Assembly (NCBI GenBank): GCA_903862715.1
Contig: CAIOYY010000057.1
Location: 146,836 to 210,835, forward strand
DNA length: 64,000 bases
Direction of reading: 5' to 3'
Source of the DNA: an uncultured Alphaproteobacteria bacterium
Lineage (GTDB): Bacteria; Pseudomonadota; Alphaproteobacteria; Micropepsales; Micropepsaceae
Shown here: in pieces, positions 1-8,348 of the stretch
Position numbering within the stretch: position 1 is the first letter of the stretch
Layout of the letters: each line of letters starts with the position of its first letter
Position numbers and translations under genes: made by a program
The notes under the pieces: model-generated
Databases searched by the model: none
Seen by the model: only the letters and a program-made list of their open reading frames with translations
What the model was told of the DNA's origin: nothing

Positions 1-27
1 CGTTACCGTAACGACAGGATTTCCCCC

Positions 28-255
28 ATGACGCCCGTTTTCCCGCGCTCTCCGGCTACCCTCGCGCCGTCTCTGGCCGTGCTGCTACTTACCGTCTCGC
101 CGCTTCAGGCGCGCGAGGAAGTTCCCTTCGCGGAATTCGGCTCCATTGCAGAAGCGCAGGCAGCATTGGTTGAAGCCTATGCGGCGGCGGCGGCGGTGAC
201 GCCGCTCCCCGCAACATTGGCGGCCGAACGCGCCTTCTTCCTAGCAGGCGGCTAA
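28..255 (+). CDS. small putative exported Ala-rich protein
   Basis: ORF with an N-terminal hydrophobic signal-like segment (LAVLLLTVSPLQA); no family recognised. Confidence 0.45.
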   Translation: MTPVFPRSPATLAPSLAVLLLTVSPLQAREEVPFAEFGSIAEAQAALVEAYAAAAAVTPLPATLAAERAFFLAGG

Positions 256-289
256 GCTCCCTTCACCAAAATCAATACCAGGAACGTCT

Positions 290-1135
290 ATGATCATCGA
301 CATTCACCCGCATGTAATTTCTACCGATACCGTGCGTTATCCGCGCGCGCCCATTGGTGGGCACCAGTCCGACTGGTCGCTGGCACGGCCCGTCAGTCAT
401 GAACAGATGGTTCAGGACCAGATCGCAGCGGGTGTCGATAAGGCGGCCCTCGTCCAAGGCTCCACCTGTTACGGCCATGACAACACCTACGTCGCCGAGG
501 CTGTCGCCGCGCACCCGCAACGCTTCACGGGCGTCTTCTCCTGCGAACTGATCGCGGACGACGCGGTGGCGACGATGGAGCGCTGGATGGCGAGAGGCCT
601 TACCGGCATGCGCCTCTTCACGACCGGCAGCACCATGCCGGGGCAGCAGAGCTGGCTTGATGATCCCAGGACCTTTCCCGGTTGGGCCCTTGCCGAAGCA
701 CGGGGATTACCCGTCTGCCTGCAAATGACGGCACAGGGCATTCCGGCGCTTGAAAATGTGCTCAACAGATTTCCGCGGCTGCGCGTGGTCCTCGACCATC
801 TCGCGCGTCCCCTACAGGAAGATGGCCCTCCCTATGCGGGCACCGACAGCCTGTGGCGGCTTTCACGCCATCCCGGCGTCTATCTGAAAATCACCGAGCG
901 CAATCTCGAAGGCGCGCGCAAGGGCAAGGCCACGCCGGAAACCTTCTTCGGTAAGCTGGTTTCCGAATTCGGCGCCAACCGTCTGGCGTGGGGATCCAAT
1001 TACCCGGCCTCCGAGAAGCACCTCACGGAGCTTGTAAAACTCGGACAGGAAACCCTCGCCTTTCTGCCGGCGCGTGACCGCGAGTGGATTTTCGCGGGAA
1101 CGGCGCAGATACTGTATCCGAAGCTCGCAGGTTAA
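290..1135 (+). CDS. amidohydrolase family protein (2-pyrone-4,6-dicarboxylate hydrolase / sulfomuconolactone hydrolase-like)
   Basis: MIIDIHPHVIS N-terminal metal-binding motif, VVLDHLARP and WGSNYPASE motifs typical of amidohydrolase_2. Confidence 0.85.
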   Translation: MIIDIHPHVISTDTVRYPRAPIGGHQSDWSLARPVSHEQMVQDQIAAGVDKAALVQGSTCYGHDNTYVAEAVAAHPQRFTGVFSCELIADDAVATMERWMARGLTGMRLFTTGSTMPGQQSWLDDPRTFPGWALAEARGLPVCLQMTAQGIPALENVLNRFPRLRVVLDHLARPLQEDGPPYAGTDSLWRLSRHPGVYLKITERNLEGARKGKATPETFFGKLVSEFGANRLAWGSNYPASEKHLTELVKLGQETLAFLPARDREWIFAGTAQILYPKLAG

Positions 1136-1143
1136 AGACGGCC

Positions 1144-2043
1144 ATGGCAAACAACGAACCGGTCGTCCTGCATACGCTACTCGGCATGCATCCCAACACC
1201 AAAGCGCTGAAAAGCGGCGTGGTGTCGTCGCCCCTCCTCACCTTCGATTTCTTCGAGGTGAAAGTCGCCAATACGCAGTTCAAGGCGATTGTGCGCGATC
1301 AGAAATATGATTTCGGCGAATTGGCCGTCGTCACTTTTCTGCAGGCCAAGGCTTTCGGCAAGCCCTATATGCTGTTGCCCGCAACCATTGTCGGGCGCAA
1401 TCAGCATCACACGATTTTCTACAACGCCGATCGCGGCGTGCTGCGGCCGGAGGACTTAAGCGGCAAGCGCGTCGGCGTGCGTGCCTACACGCAGACGACC
1501 GGTGCATGGGTGCGCGGCTTTCTCTCTCAGGATTACGGCGTCGATCTGGACAGCATCACCTGGGTCACATTTGAAGCGCCGCATGTGGCGGAATATTCCG
1601 ATCCCGCCAATGTCGAACGGGCGGATGGAAAAATCATCAAGCAGATGCTGCTCGACGGCGAAATCGATGCGGCTATCCTCGGCGACGTTGCGGAAGAGGG
1701 GCCGTTGAAACATCTGATCCCCGATCACGAGGCTGCGGGCCGTGCCTGGGCGCGCAGGCATGGCGGCGTGCCGGTCAATCATCTCGCCATTGTGCGTGAA
1801 TCGATTGCGAAATCCCGTCCCGACGCCGTGTGCGAGCTGTATCGCGTGCTGAAGGAAAGCCGTGAAGCGGCGGATATCCCGACCGGCGCCGAAGACCCGC
1901 TGCGCTTCGGGATCGGCGCCATCCGCGCTTCGCTGCAGCAGATCGTATCCAATGCGGTTCAGCAGGGGCTTATCCCCCGGCCGATGTCGCCCGATGAATT
2001 ATTTGAAGACGCGGCGCGCATTCTCGGCTCGGAAGCGGAATAG
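1144..2043 (+). CDS. 4,5-dihydroxyphthalate decarboxylase-like / substrate-binding-fold protein
   Basis: ORF 1084..2043; internal ATG at 1144 fits the gene boundary better; FDFFEVKVANTQFKAIVRDQKYDFGELAVVTFLQAKAFGKP and LSGKRVGVRAYTQTTGAWVRG motifs. Confidence 0.7.
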   Translation: MANNEPVVLHTLLGMHPNTKALKSGVVSSPLLTFDFFEVKVANTQFKAIVRDQKYDFGELAVVTFLQAKAFGKPYMLLPATIVGRNQHHTIFYNADRGVLRPEDLSGKRVGVRAYTQTTGAWVRGFLSQDYGVDLDSITWVTFEAPHVAEYSDPANVERADGKIIKQMLLDGEIDAAILGDVAEEGPLKHLIPDHEAAGRAWARRHGGVPVNHLAIVRESIAKSRPDAVCELYRVLKESREAADIPTGAEDPLRFGIGAIRASLQQIVSNAVQQGLIPRPMSPDELFEDAARILGSEAE

Positions 2044-2045
2044 AT

Positions 2046-3338
2046 ATGACGACGGAAGCGGTGACGGTCCGGAAAGCCCGCAAACCGCTTTACCGGAACC
2101 TGACGGTACAAATCCTTGTCGCCATGCTGCTCGGTGTTCTCGTCGGGTGGTTATGGCCGGAGGCAGCCGATGGCCTGAAGGTGCTGGGCGATCTTTTCAT
2201 CCGCCTCGTAACGATGGTCGTTGGGCCCATCATCTTCTGTACTGTGGTGCATGGCATCGCCAGCGTGGGCGAAGCGCGCAGCGTCGGCCGCATCGCCCTC
2301 AAGGCCTTCGTCTATTTCGAGATTGTCACCACCATCGCGCTCATCCTGGCGCTCATCTGGGTTAATGTCCTGCAGCCCGGTGTGGGAATGAATATCGATC
2401 CCTCGACTTTCACTGGGCAGGAAATCCAGGGCGTTCCCACCAATGTGGACGGGATTCATTTCGGACAATTCCTGCTCGACATCGTTCCTTCCAGCGCCAT
2501 CGGCGCCTTTGCCGAAGGCGAGGTCCTGTCGATTCTGTTTTTCTCGGTAATGTTCGCTTTTGGTCTTCTTGCGATCGGGCCGAAGGGCAAGCCGATCGTC
2601 GATGGCATCGAATCCGTCTCGCATGTCCTGTTCAAAATCATCGCCTTCGTGATGTACACCGCGCCCATCGGCGCGTTCGGCGCCATCGGTTTCACCGTCG
2701 GCAGATTCGGGCCTGAAGCGCTTCTCTCTCTCGGTGTGCTTATCTTTGAATTCTATCTTCTGTGCCTCGTCTTTGTGCTGGTGGTCCTATGGCCCATCGC
2801 AAGACTATACGGCATCAACTTCCTCAAGCTCATCCGTTATGTCGGCGCGGAAGTCATCCTTGTGATGGGAACCTCGTCCAGCGAATCCGTGTTTCCCCGC
2901 CTTCATGCAAAGCTGCGCGCGCTGGGCGCCAGGGAATCGGTGGTGGCGCTGGTGCTGCCTTCGGCCTATGCCTTCAATGACGACGGCACCGCTCTCTATT
3001 TTGGGATGGTCTCGGTCTTCCTGGCCCAGGCGGTCGGCATCGATCTGACCATCGGGGAGCAGCTGTTTCTCCTCCTCGTCATGCTGGTGACGTCGAAGGG
3101 CGGCGCCGGAGTTGCCGGTTCGGCCATCGTCGTTCTCGCCACCACCCTGTCCGCTACCAATCAAATTCCGGTGGCTGCGGTCGGCCTGATACTCGGTGTC
3201 CACCGGTTATTGTCCTCGGCCTTCGTGCCGGTGAACGTAATGGGCTATGCGCTCTGCACGCTGGTGATCGCCAAAAGCGAGGGCGCACTCGACGAGAAGG
3301 TCCTCCATACGGAACTCGAGCGCGGCCCCACGGCCTGA
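2046..3338 (+). CDS. dicarboxylate/amino acid:cation symporter (DctA/GltP family)
   Basis: Multi-TM; LFIRLVTMVVGPIIFCTVVHGIA, GTSSSESVFPRL, NDDGTALYFGM and SKGGAGVAGSAIVVLA motifs of the DAACS family. Confidence 0.92.
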   Translation: MTTEAVTVRKARKPLYRNLTVQILVAMLLGVLVGWLWPEAADGLKVLGDLFIRLVTMVVGPIIFCTVVHGIASVGEARSVGRIALKAFVYFEIVTTIALILALIWVNVLQPGVGMNIDPSTFTGQEIQGVPTNVDGIHFGQFLLDIVPSSAIGAFAEGEVLSILFFSVMFAFGLLAIGPKGKPIVDGIESVSHVLFKIIAFVMYTAPIGAFGAIGFTVGRFGPEALLSLGVLIFEFYLLCLVFVLVVLWPIARLYGINFLKLIRYVGAEVILVMGTSSSESVFPRLHAKLRALGARESVVALVLPSAYAFNDDGTALYFGMVSVFLAQAVGIDLTIGEQLFLLLVMLVTSKGGAGVAGSAIVVLATTLSATNQIPVAAVGLILGVHRLLSSAFVPVNVMGYALCTLVIAKSEGALDEKVLHTELERGPTA

Positions 3339-3437
3339 ACGAAAAAGCGCGAGGAGATCTCTCCCTTGTTCTGGGGGGATGATATCGCGCGGCGCTTCCG
3401 TTAAGACCGGCGCGACATCATATCAGGGAGTTTCCAG

Positions 3438-3932
3438 GTGAAACCGCTTCAGTGGGTCGGCGTCGCGGCCATCGTCGTTTTTGGCGGCAAGCTTATTTTG
3501 GACCTGACCAGGCCGGAGCGAGACCCATTCGCCCTTCCGGGCGCCATGCCGATGAGCGACACGCTGGGCGCGTCCGATCCGGTGGAGTTTCCGATGCCGT
3601 CGCTGCCCGAAACCCCGGTCGTCATTCCGCCTCCCCTCGACCTCCTTATCGTCGGCTCCGACGCGGCGCGTGACGACCTCTATTGCTCAGGCATCATGTT
3701 CGCCGCGCACCGTGCCTCCGGCGACGAATTCTCGGCGGAAGCCCAAGCCCGCCGTGACCGCGCGATTGCGCTGGCAGAAGCCGGCGTGGCGAAGCTTCTC
3801 AGTGAAGGCGCCGCGCAGACCGGCGAAACGGGCGCCATTGCCGACGTGCATTCGACACGGGCGCTCGACGACTTCACCGCAGGAACGCCGCGCATTTCGG
3901 TGGAAGAGTGCGAAGCGCGTCCGGTGCCCTGA
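3438..3932 (+). CDS. hypothetical protein with N-terminal TM/signal anchor
   Basis: ORF with an N-terminal hydrophobic segment; no family recognised. Confidence 0.5.
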   Translation: MKPLQWVGVAAIVVFGGKLILDLTRPERDPFALPGAMPMSDTLGASDPVEFPMPSLPETPVVIPPPLDLLIVGSDAARDDLYCSGIMFAAHRASGDEFSAEAQARRDRAIALAEAGVAKLLSEGAAQTGETGAIADVHSTRALDDFTAGTPRISVEECEARPVP

Positions 3933-3954
3933 CGAATGTTTCGATGGTAAAGGC

Positions 3955-4884
3955 CTACCCCCTTTGGGGTGCTGCAGCGAAGATGCGCTCGAAGAACGAA
4001 CGGATGGTTTCATCCTGTGCGTATCTGGGAAGCACATTCCCGGCAAAAGGCGGCGCCGCGAGCAGGGCGAGATAGCGTGCCTTGTCATTATCTATTTCGC
4101 GCACCATCTCGACGATCTCTGCAACGCTCTTTCCTGCGCCGTCGATGAACGCCTCAGGATTGAAGTCCGTCATGGCAAGAGGATCGCCGACGTAAATCGG
4201 AACGCTGTGAGCGAAGAAGGGATCAGCGAGTTTCTCGGAGGCATAGCCGGGCCAGACCGCGTTCTCGATCGCCAGCGTGAACTTGCATTCGCGCATGAAG
4301 GCGACTTTGCCGGCGAGCCGGTTCGGCTCCATCGGTACGGTCCATCCGCCCATCGTATTGCGGAAGTGGCCGGCTGAATCGATCCTGCGGTAATTGGAAA
4401 GTGCATCGAACACCTGGTCGCGGAACGGGACCCCATGGGAGTAGATGAAGTTGCAGAAGCGGGTTTTCGCCGCGGCGATCGCCCCCCAATCCGTGTCCGG
4501 CGTTCTGAGAAGCGCCTGGGGCGGAAAGCCGAAGGCGCGATTCTCATAGACCCACAACGGTAGCCGCAAATGATTGGGATGCTGGACACGTCGCGAAAAG
4601 GAGATCGCGAAGTCGCAGCGCGTCATGTCGGGTTCGACATTTTCGCCGGTCAGGAGCACCCGGATATAATCGCCGCGAGGGACTTCGGCGACCGGTGACG
4701 GATTGCTCTGGTCTTCGAAAGGTATGAACCGCGAAAAGACCGAATGGAAAACCACCTGCGGCTTCGGAGAGAGATAGAGGTCGAAATCCTCGAACATCTG
4801 GGGAAAGAATGCCGCGAAGGTTTCGGGCCGGAATCCTCGCCAAAAATATTTGAAGGCGACGCCGATACGCGGTTTGTGGGACAT
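3955..4884 (-). CDS. glycosyltransferase family 10 (fucosyltransferase)-like protein
   Basis: C-terminal KFTLAIENAVWPGYASEKLADPFFAHSVPIYVGDP resembles the GT10 FEN..YVTEK...VPVYWG motif; start taken at internal ATG (MSHKPRIGVAFKYFW). Confidence 0.75.
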   Translation of the reverse strand: MSHKPRIGVAFKYFWRGFRPETFAAFFPQMFEDFDLYLSPKPQVVFHSVFSRFIPFEDQSNPSPVAEVPRGDYIRVLLTGENVEPDMTRCDFAISFSRRVQHPNHLRLPLWVYENRAFGFPPQALLRTPDTDWGAIAAAKTRFCNFIYSHGVPFRDQVFDALSNYRRIDSAGHFRNTMGGWTVPMEPNRLAGKVAFMRECKFTLAIENAVWPGYASEKLADPFFAHSVPIYVGDPLAMTDFNPEAFIDGAGKSVAEIVEMVREIDNDKARYLALLAAPPFAGNVLPRYAQDETIRSFFERIFAAAPQRG

Positions 4885-4895
4885 GTCCGCAGCGC

Positions 4896-5813
4896 TCAAT
4901 GGAATTCCAGATCGTCGAGGGTAGCTTCCGCCAAAGTGTAACGCAGCGTTACGCGGCTTTGGGCGGCCTCTGCCAGGGGGAAGAAATTCAGCGAGGGGCA
5001 ATCCGCGAAATCCTGCGGGAGGTCCCCACCCCATTTTTCACGAAATTCCTTATAGGCTGCGCTCACCAGCGCCATGCGCCGGTCGAATCCGGGTTTCAGA
5101 TCGGTTTCGCCGCGCTGCTGGCTTTCCCGCGTCACATGCCAGCCGCCGACATGATAGAGCCAGGCCCCCGTCGCACAGACGAGTTCAAATCCGGCAAGAT
5201 GGGCGCGCATGCCGTAATCGACATCGCCAAAATAGCCGAAGAAGCGCAGATCGAGCACGCCAATGCGTTCGATCAGCGCGCGCTTCAGAAGAACCGCGTC
5301 GCCCGACAGAACCGAATCCGCACGCCAGCCAAGGCCGTTCTCCGCGGCCATACGCGCCGAAAAAGCCTGGATGCCCTCATAGTCCTTCGGCTTCTCCGCC
5401 GGAACGATCTGATATTCGGGGTGGCTGTCGGTGTGGTTGGAGGTGCCCCGCACAATGCCGAATTTGGTATCCAGCGCCGAGACCGCCAGCAGCGACGACA
5501 AGAAGAAGGGCGTTACCAGCATGTCGTTGCTAAGAAAGAATACGGCATCCCCTTTGGACAGATGCAGCCCAATGGAAAATACGCCGCTGTAATGTTGATG
5601 CGCGCGGGAGTGGACAATACGGAACTGATGCCGTGGCGCGGATGCGCGGGCTTCAAAAAACGCGGGAAGAATGCCCTCGCTCGGGGCCGACGCGTCGTCG
5701 ATCAGTATGATCTCGCAGGTCAACGCCAGACGGTCCAGCGTGTGAAGCAGAGCCCCGAGACAGGTCCCCGTCATCACCCCGTCATTTCGGGCCGGAACGA
5801 TAACGCTCAGCAT
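4896..5813 (-). CDS. glycosyltransferase family 2 protein
   Basis: MLSVIVPARND N-terminus, EIILIDDAS, FLSNDM and GDAVLLKRALIERIGVLDLRFFGYFGDVDYGMRAH motifs. Confidence 0.85.
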   Translation of the reverse strand: MLSVIVPARNDGVMTGTCLGALLHTLDRLALTCEIILIDDASAPSEGILPAFFEARASAPRHQFRIVHSRAHQHYSGVFSIGLHLSKGDAVFFLSNDMLVTPFFLSSLLAVSALDTKFGIVRGTSNHTDSHPEYQIVPAEKPKDYEGIQAFSARMAAENGLGWRADSVLSGDAVLLKRALIERIGVLDLRFFGYFGDVDYGMRAHLAGFELVCATGAWLYHVGGWHVTRESQQRGETDLKPGFDRRMALVSAAYKEFREKWGGDLPQDFADCPSLNFFPLAEAAQSRVTLRYTLAEATLDDLEFH

Positions 5814-5913
5814 GCATTTCCCTTGGGAATCTGGCGGGCGAAATCTAGAGGAAGGGCGTTAATACGGCCAGTGCCTGATTCCGCGTGCGTCCAGGCGCCG
5901 CGCGCCGAAGACA

Positions 5914-7308
5914 TCAGCTGCCGAGCGTCGCCCAGTAATCGTAGAAGACATACACGGTCAGCAGGAATCCGAGGATCACGTTGATCACCGCGCCTATCGA
6001 GAAGGCGAGAAACGGTTTCGATCCGGCGGAACTCAGTTCGCGCAAACGCGTCGTCAGTCCGATGCTGAGGAAGCAGAAGATAAAGGCCCAGCTGCGTAAG
6101 TCTCGGATGGGTCCGACAAGGGTCGGCGCGACCTCACGCTCGTACTGCTCCAGCGTGTAACCGCTGGTCATGGCGGTTACGAGAAGCGATGCCGCGAGAA
6201 AGCCGAGAACGAATTTTGGAAAGCGCCACCAGACTTCCGCCATCCGCGGCACGCGGTCATTGCCGTTTGTCTCCCAACGCGTGGTGGCGATAAGGGCGAG
6301 CACAATGGCCCAGACGCCGATCCATATATCGCGGCCGACAATCTTCAGCAGTGTGAAGGCGAACACGGCCTGATCGCCGGTGCCCGGAATGTTTTCAAGA
6401 TTATTCGCAAGATTGCCATAGGCGGTCGCGGCGGCAAGGCCGGCGGCATCGGCGAATTCCGAGGTTCCAATCCACGCCCCGGCAACGCCCGCAGGCAATT
6501 CCAGAAGGCGCGAGACGAGCGGCAGAAAGAAGATCATCGCGATCGCCCAGATGATGACGATGGTGATGGCAATCGAAGTGTGTTCCTTTTTCGCGCCCAC
6601 CGCGCCCGAAATGGCGATGGCCGCCGACACACCGCATACCGATCCGCCCGCGCCGAGAACGGCCGCGAAACGATGATCGAGACCAAATTTCCGGGCGGCG
6701 AAAAAGATGATCAGGAAGGTGATGACCGAAACGACACCGGCCTGCAGAATCGCTACCGGTCCTGCCCAAAGAAGAAGGGTGAACGGCAATGTCGCGCCGA
6801 GAAGGACGATGCCGGTCTTGATGTAGAATTCCACGCGAAAGCCGGTATCGAAGCTTTTTGGCACGCCGATGAAATTCGACAGCGCAAGGCCGACCAGCAG
6901 CGCGACCAGCGGCGGCTCCAGATTATACTGCGAGGCCTGATCCCAGCGGCCGATGGCGAAAATCACCAGCGACAAGAGATAGAGAAACGCGAAGGACGGA
7001 AGGAACGCGCTCAACCGAAAACCCATCGCGCGAACGGCGAAGGAGAAAACCAGCGTCCATGCGCAGAACTGCGCCACATAACGCGGCGCGTTGCGGGCCA
7101 GGTCCGCGCCGAGATCGGAGATATTCGACCATTGCGCGGGAACGACGGCGATCCATCTGAGGCTGTCGCCCTGGAGGAACAATGCGTAGCTGAGGAGTAC
7201 GAGCCCAAGTCCGATCCAGTTCGCCCACCAATCTTCCTTGATCCATAATTCGCGCCAGCCCACAGGGCGGGGCGTTGGGGCAACGATATGGTCTTCGGTA
7301 TTGGTCAC
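5914..7308 (-). CDS. putative sulfate exporter family transporter (YeiH/UPF0324-like)
   Basis: Multi-TM; FYIKTGIVLLGATLPF, GAGGSVCGVSAAIAISGAVGAKKEHTSIAITIVIIWAI motifs. Confidence 0.85.
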   Translation of the reverse strand: MTNTEDHIVAPTPRPVGWRELWIKEDWWANWIGLGLVLLSYALFLQGDSLRWIAVVPAQWSNISDLGADLARNAPRYVAQFCAWTLVFSFAVRAMGFRLSAFLPSFAFLYLLSLVIFAIGRWDQASQYNLEPPLVALLVGLALSNFIGVPKSFDTGFRVEFYIKTGIVLLGATLPFTLLLWAGPVAILQAGVVSVITFLIIFFAARKFGLDHRFAAVLGAGGSVCGVSAAIAISGAVGAKKEHTSIAITIVIIWAIAMIFFLPLVSRLLELPAGVAGAWIGTSEFADAAGLAAATAYGNLANNLENIPGTGDQAVFAFTLLKIVGRDIWIGVWAIVLALIATTRWETNGNDRVPRMAEVWWRFPKFVLGFLAASLLVTAMTSGYTLEQYEREVAPTLVGPIRDLRSWAFIFCFLSIGLTTRLRELSSAGSKPFLAFSIGAVINVILGFLLTVYVFYDYWATLGS

Positions 7309-7480
7309 GTTGCGGCTCGAAATCCGACTGAACTACAGTTCGCAGCGCGCTCCCCTAGCTTAAAGCGCGACCCGCGACAAGCGACGGATGAAAAAAGACG
7401 TGATTTACATGCGTAAGACGTAAAAGGGAATTCCTCCATACACGGAGGAAAGGGAGAGATTTGCCCTTTACGGCACAGGC

Positions 7481-8095
7481 TTGTCTTTAGCCCATCCCAG
7501 ATTCATGTGTTTCACTGGTTTACGCTGTGAATTGAGAAACTGCGCCGGCCTCCACATTACCGTAGCGATCAATTTCTCTGCACGCTTGCTAGACGACGAT
7601 AATCTGACGGATCGCTTTTCTTTGTTGCTGAAGAAGTACGGCATCTCCGCGTCCATGGTGACGATTGAACTGACCGAGACCGCGCTTGCCACCAATCCGG
7701 AAAAATCCCGGCTCATTCTGAATGCGCTCGCGGCGTTGGGGGCAAAAATATCCATCGATGACTTTGGCGCCGGCTATACATCGCTGCGCTATTTACGGGA
7801 GTTCGACATCGCGGAGATTAAGATCGACAGGATGTTCGTGTCGGGCCTTCTACATGGCAGCAAGGACGAGGCCATTATCCGCTCGGTGGTTGCACTTGGC
7901 CGCAATTTTGACGTGCCCATCGTGGCCGAGGGCATAGAGGATGTGGCCTGCCTCGCGCATCTCACGGATCTCGGCTGCACGTATGGTCAGGGATTCCAGA
8001 TCTGTTATCCCCTCCCCGCAAGTGAAATTCCGGCATGGTGGAACGCGAGAAACGCGGCGACGAACCCCGGCCGGATCATTTCTGCCCTTTCCTAG
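7481..8095 (+). pseudogene. truncated EAL-domain fragment (N-terminal EAL motif absent)
   Basis: Retains AINFSARLL, ELTET, IDDFGAGYTSLRYL, EIKIDRMFV, AEGIED and YGQGF EAL-family motifs; the ORF opens just before VNxS, so the first part of the domain is missing. Could alternatively be a short expressed protein. Confidence 0.65.
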
Positions 8096-8102
8096 GCCGC
8101 CT

Positions 8103-8116
8103 TTGACGCAAGTCAA
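8103..8116. promoter_or_regulatory. FNR/FixK/Anr-type box TTGAC-GCAA-GTCAA
   Basis: Perfect dyad CTTTGAC-GCAA-GTCAAAG located 51 nt upstream of a small ORF start with RBS. Confidence 0.7.
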
Positions 8117-8166
8117 AGCTTAGCCCCGAGAATGCCGGCACGCTTCCGGCATCAAGGGAGTTGGCC

Positions 8167-8277
8167 ATGCCTATCGAAACTATTCTCGTTGTAAGCGGCG
8201 TCATTTCCGCTTTCGCTCTATTCGCGATTGTCGTTGCCTATGCCAGCGTCGTCGCGGGTGGGCGCTTCAACAAATAG
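8167..8277 (+). CDS. 36-aa single-TM small protein (MPIETILVVSGVISAFALFAIVVAYASVVAGGRFNK)
   Basis: Below the ORF-track cutoff; ATG preceded by AAGGGAG; one hydrophobic helix; TAG stop; FNR-type box upstream. Confidence 0.65.
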   Translation: MPIETILVVSGVISAFALFAIVVAYASVVAGGRFNK

Positions 8278-8348
8278 ACACCGCTTTGACCTGAGGCCGC
8301 CACTGCCCGTAACTTGTCCGCAACAAGAACAGGTTCGGGGGAATCGGA

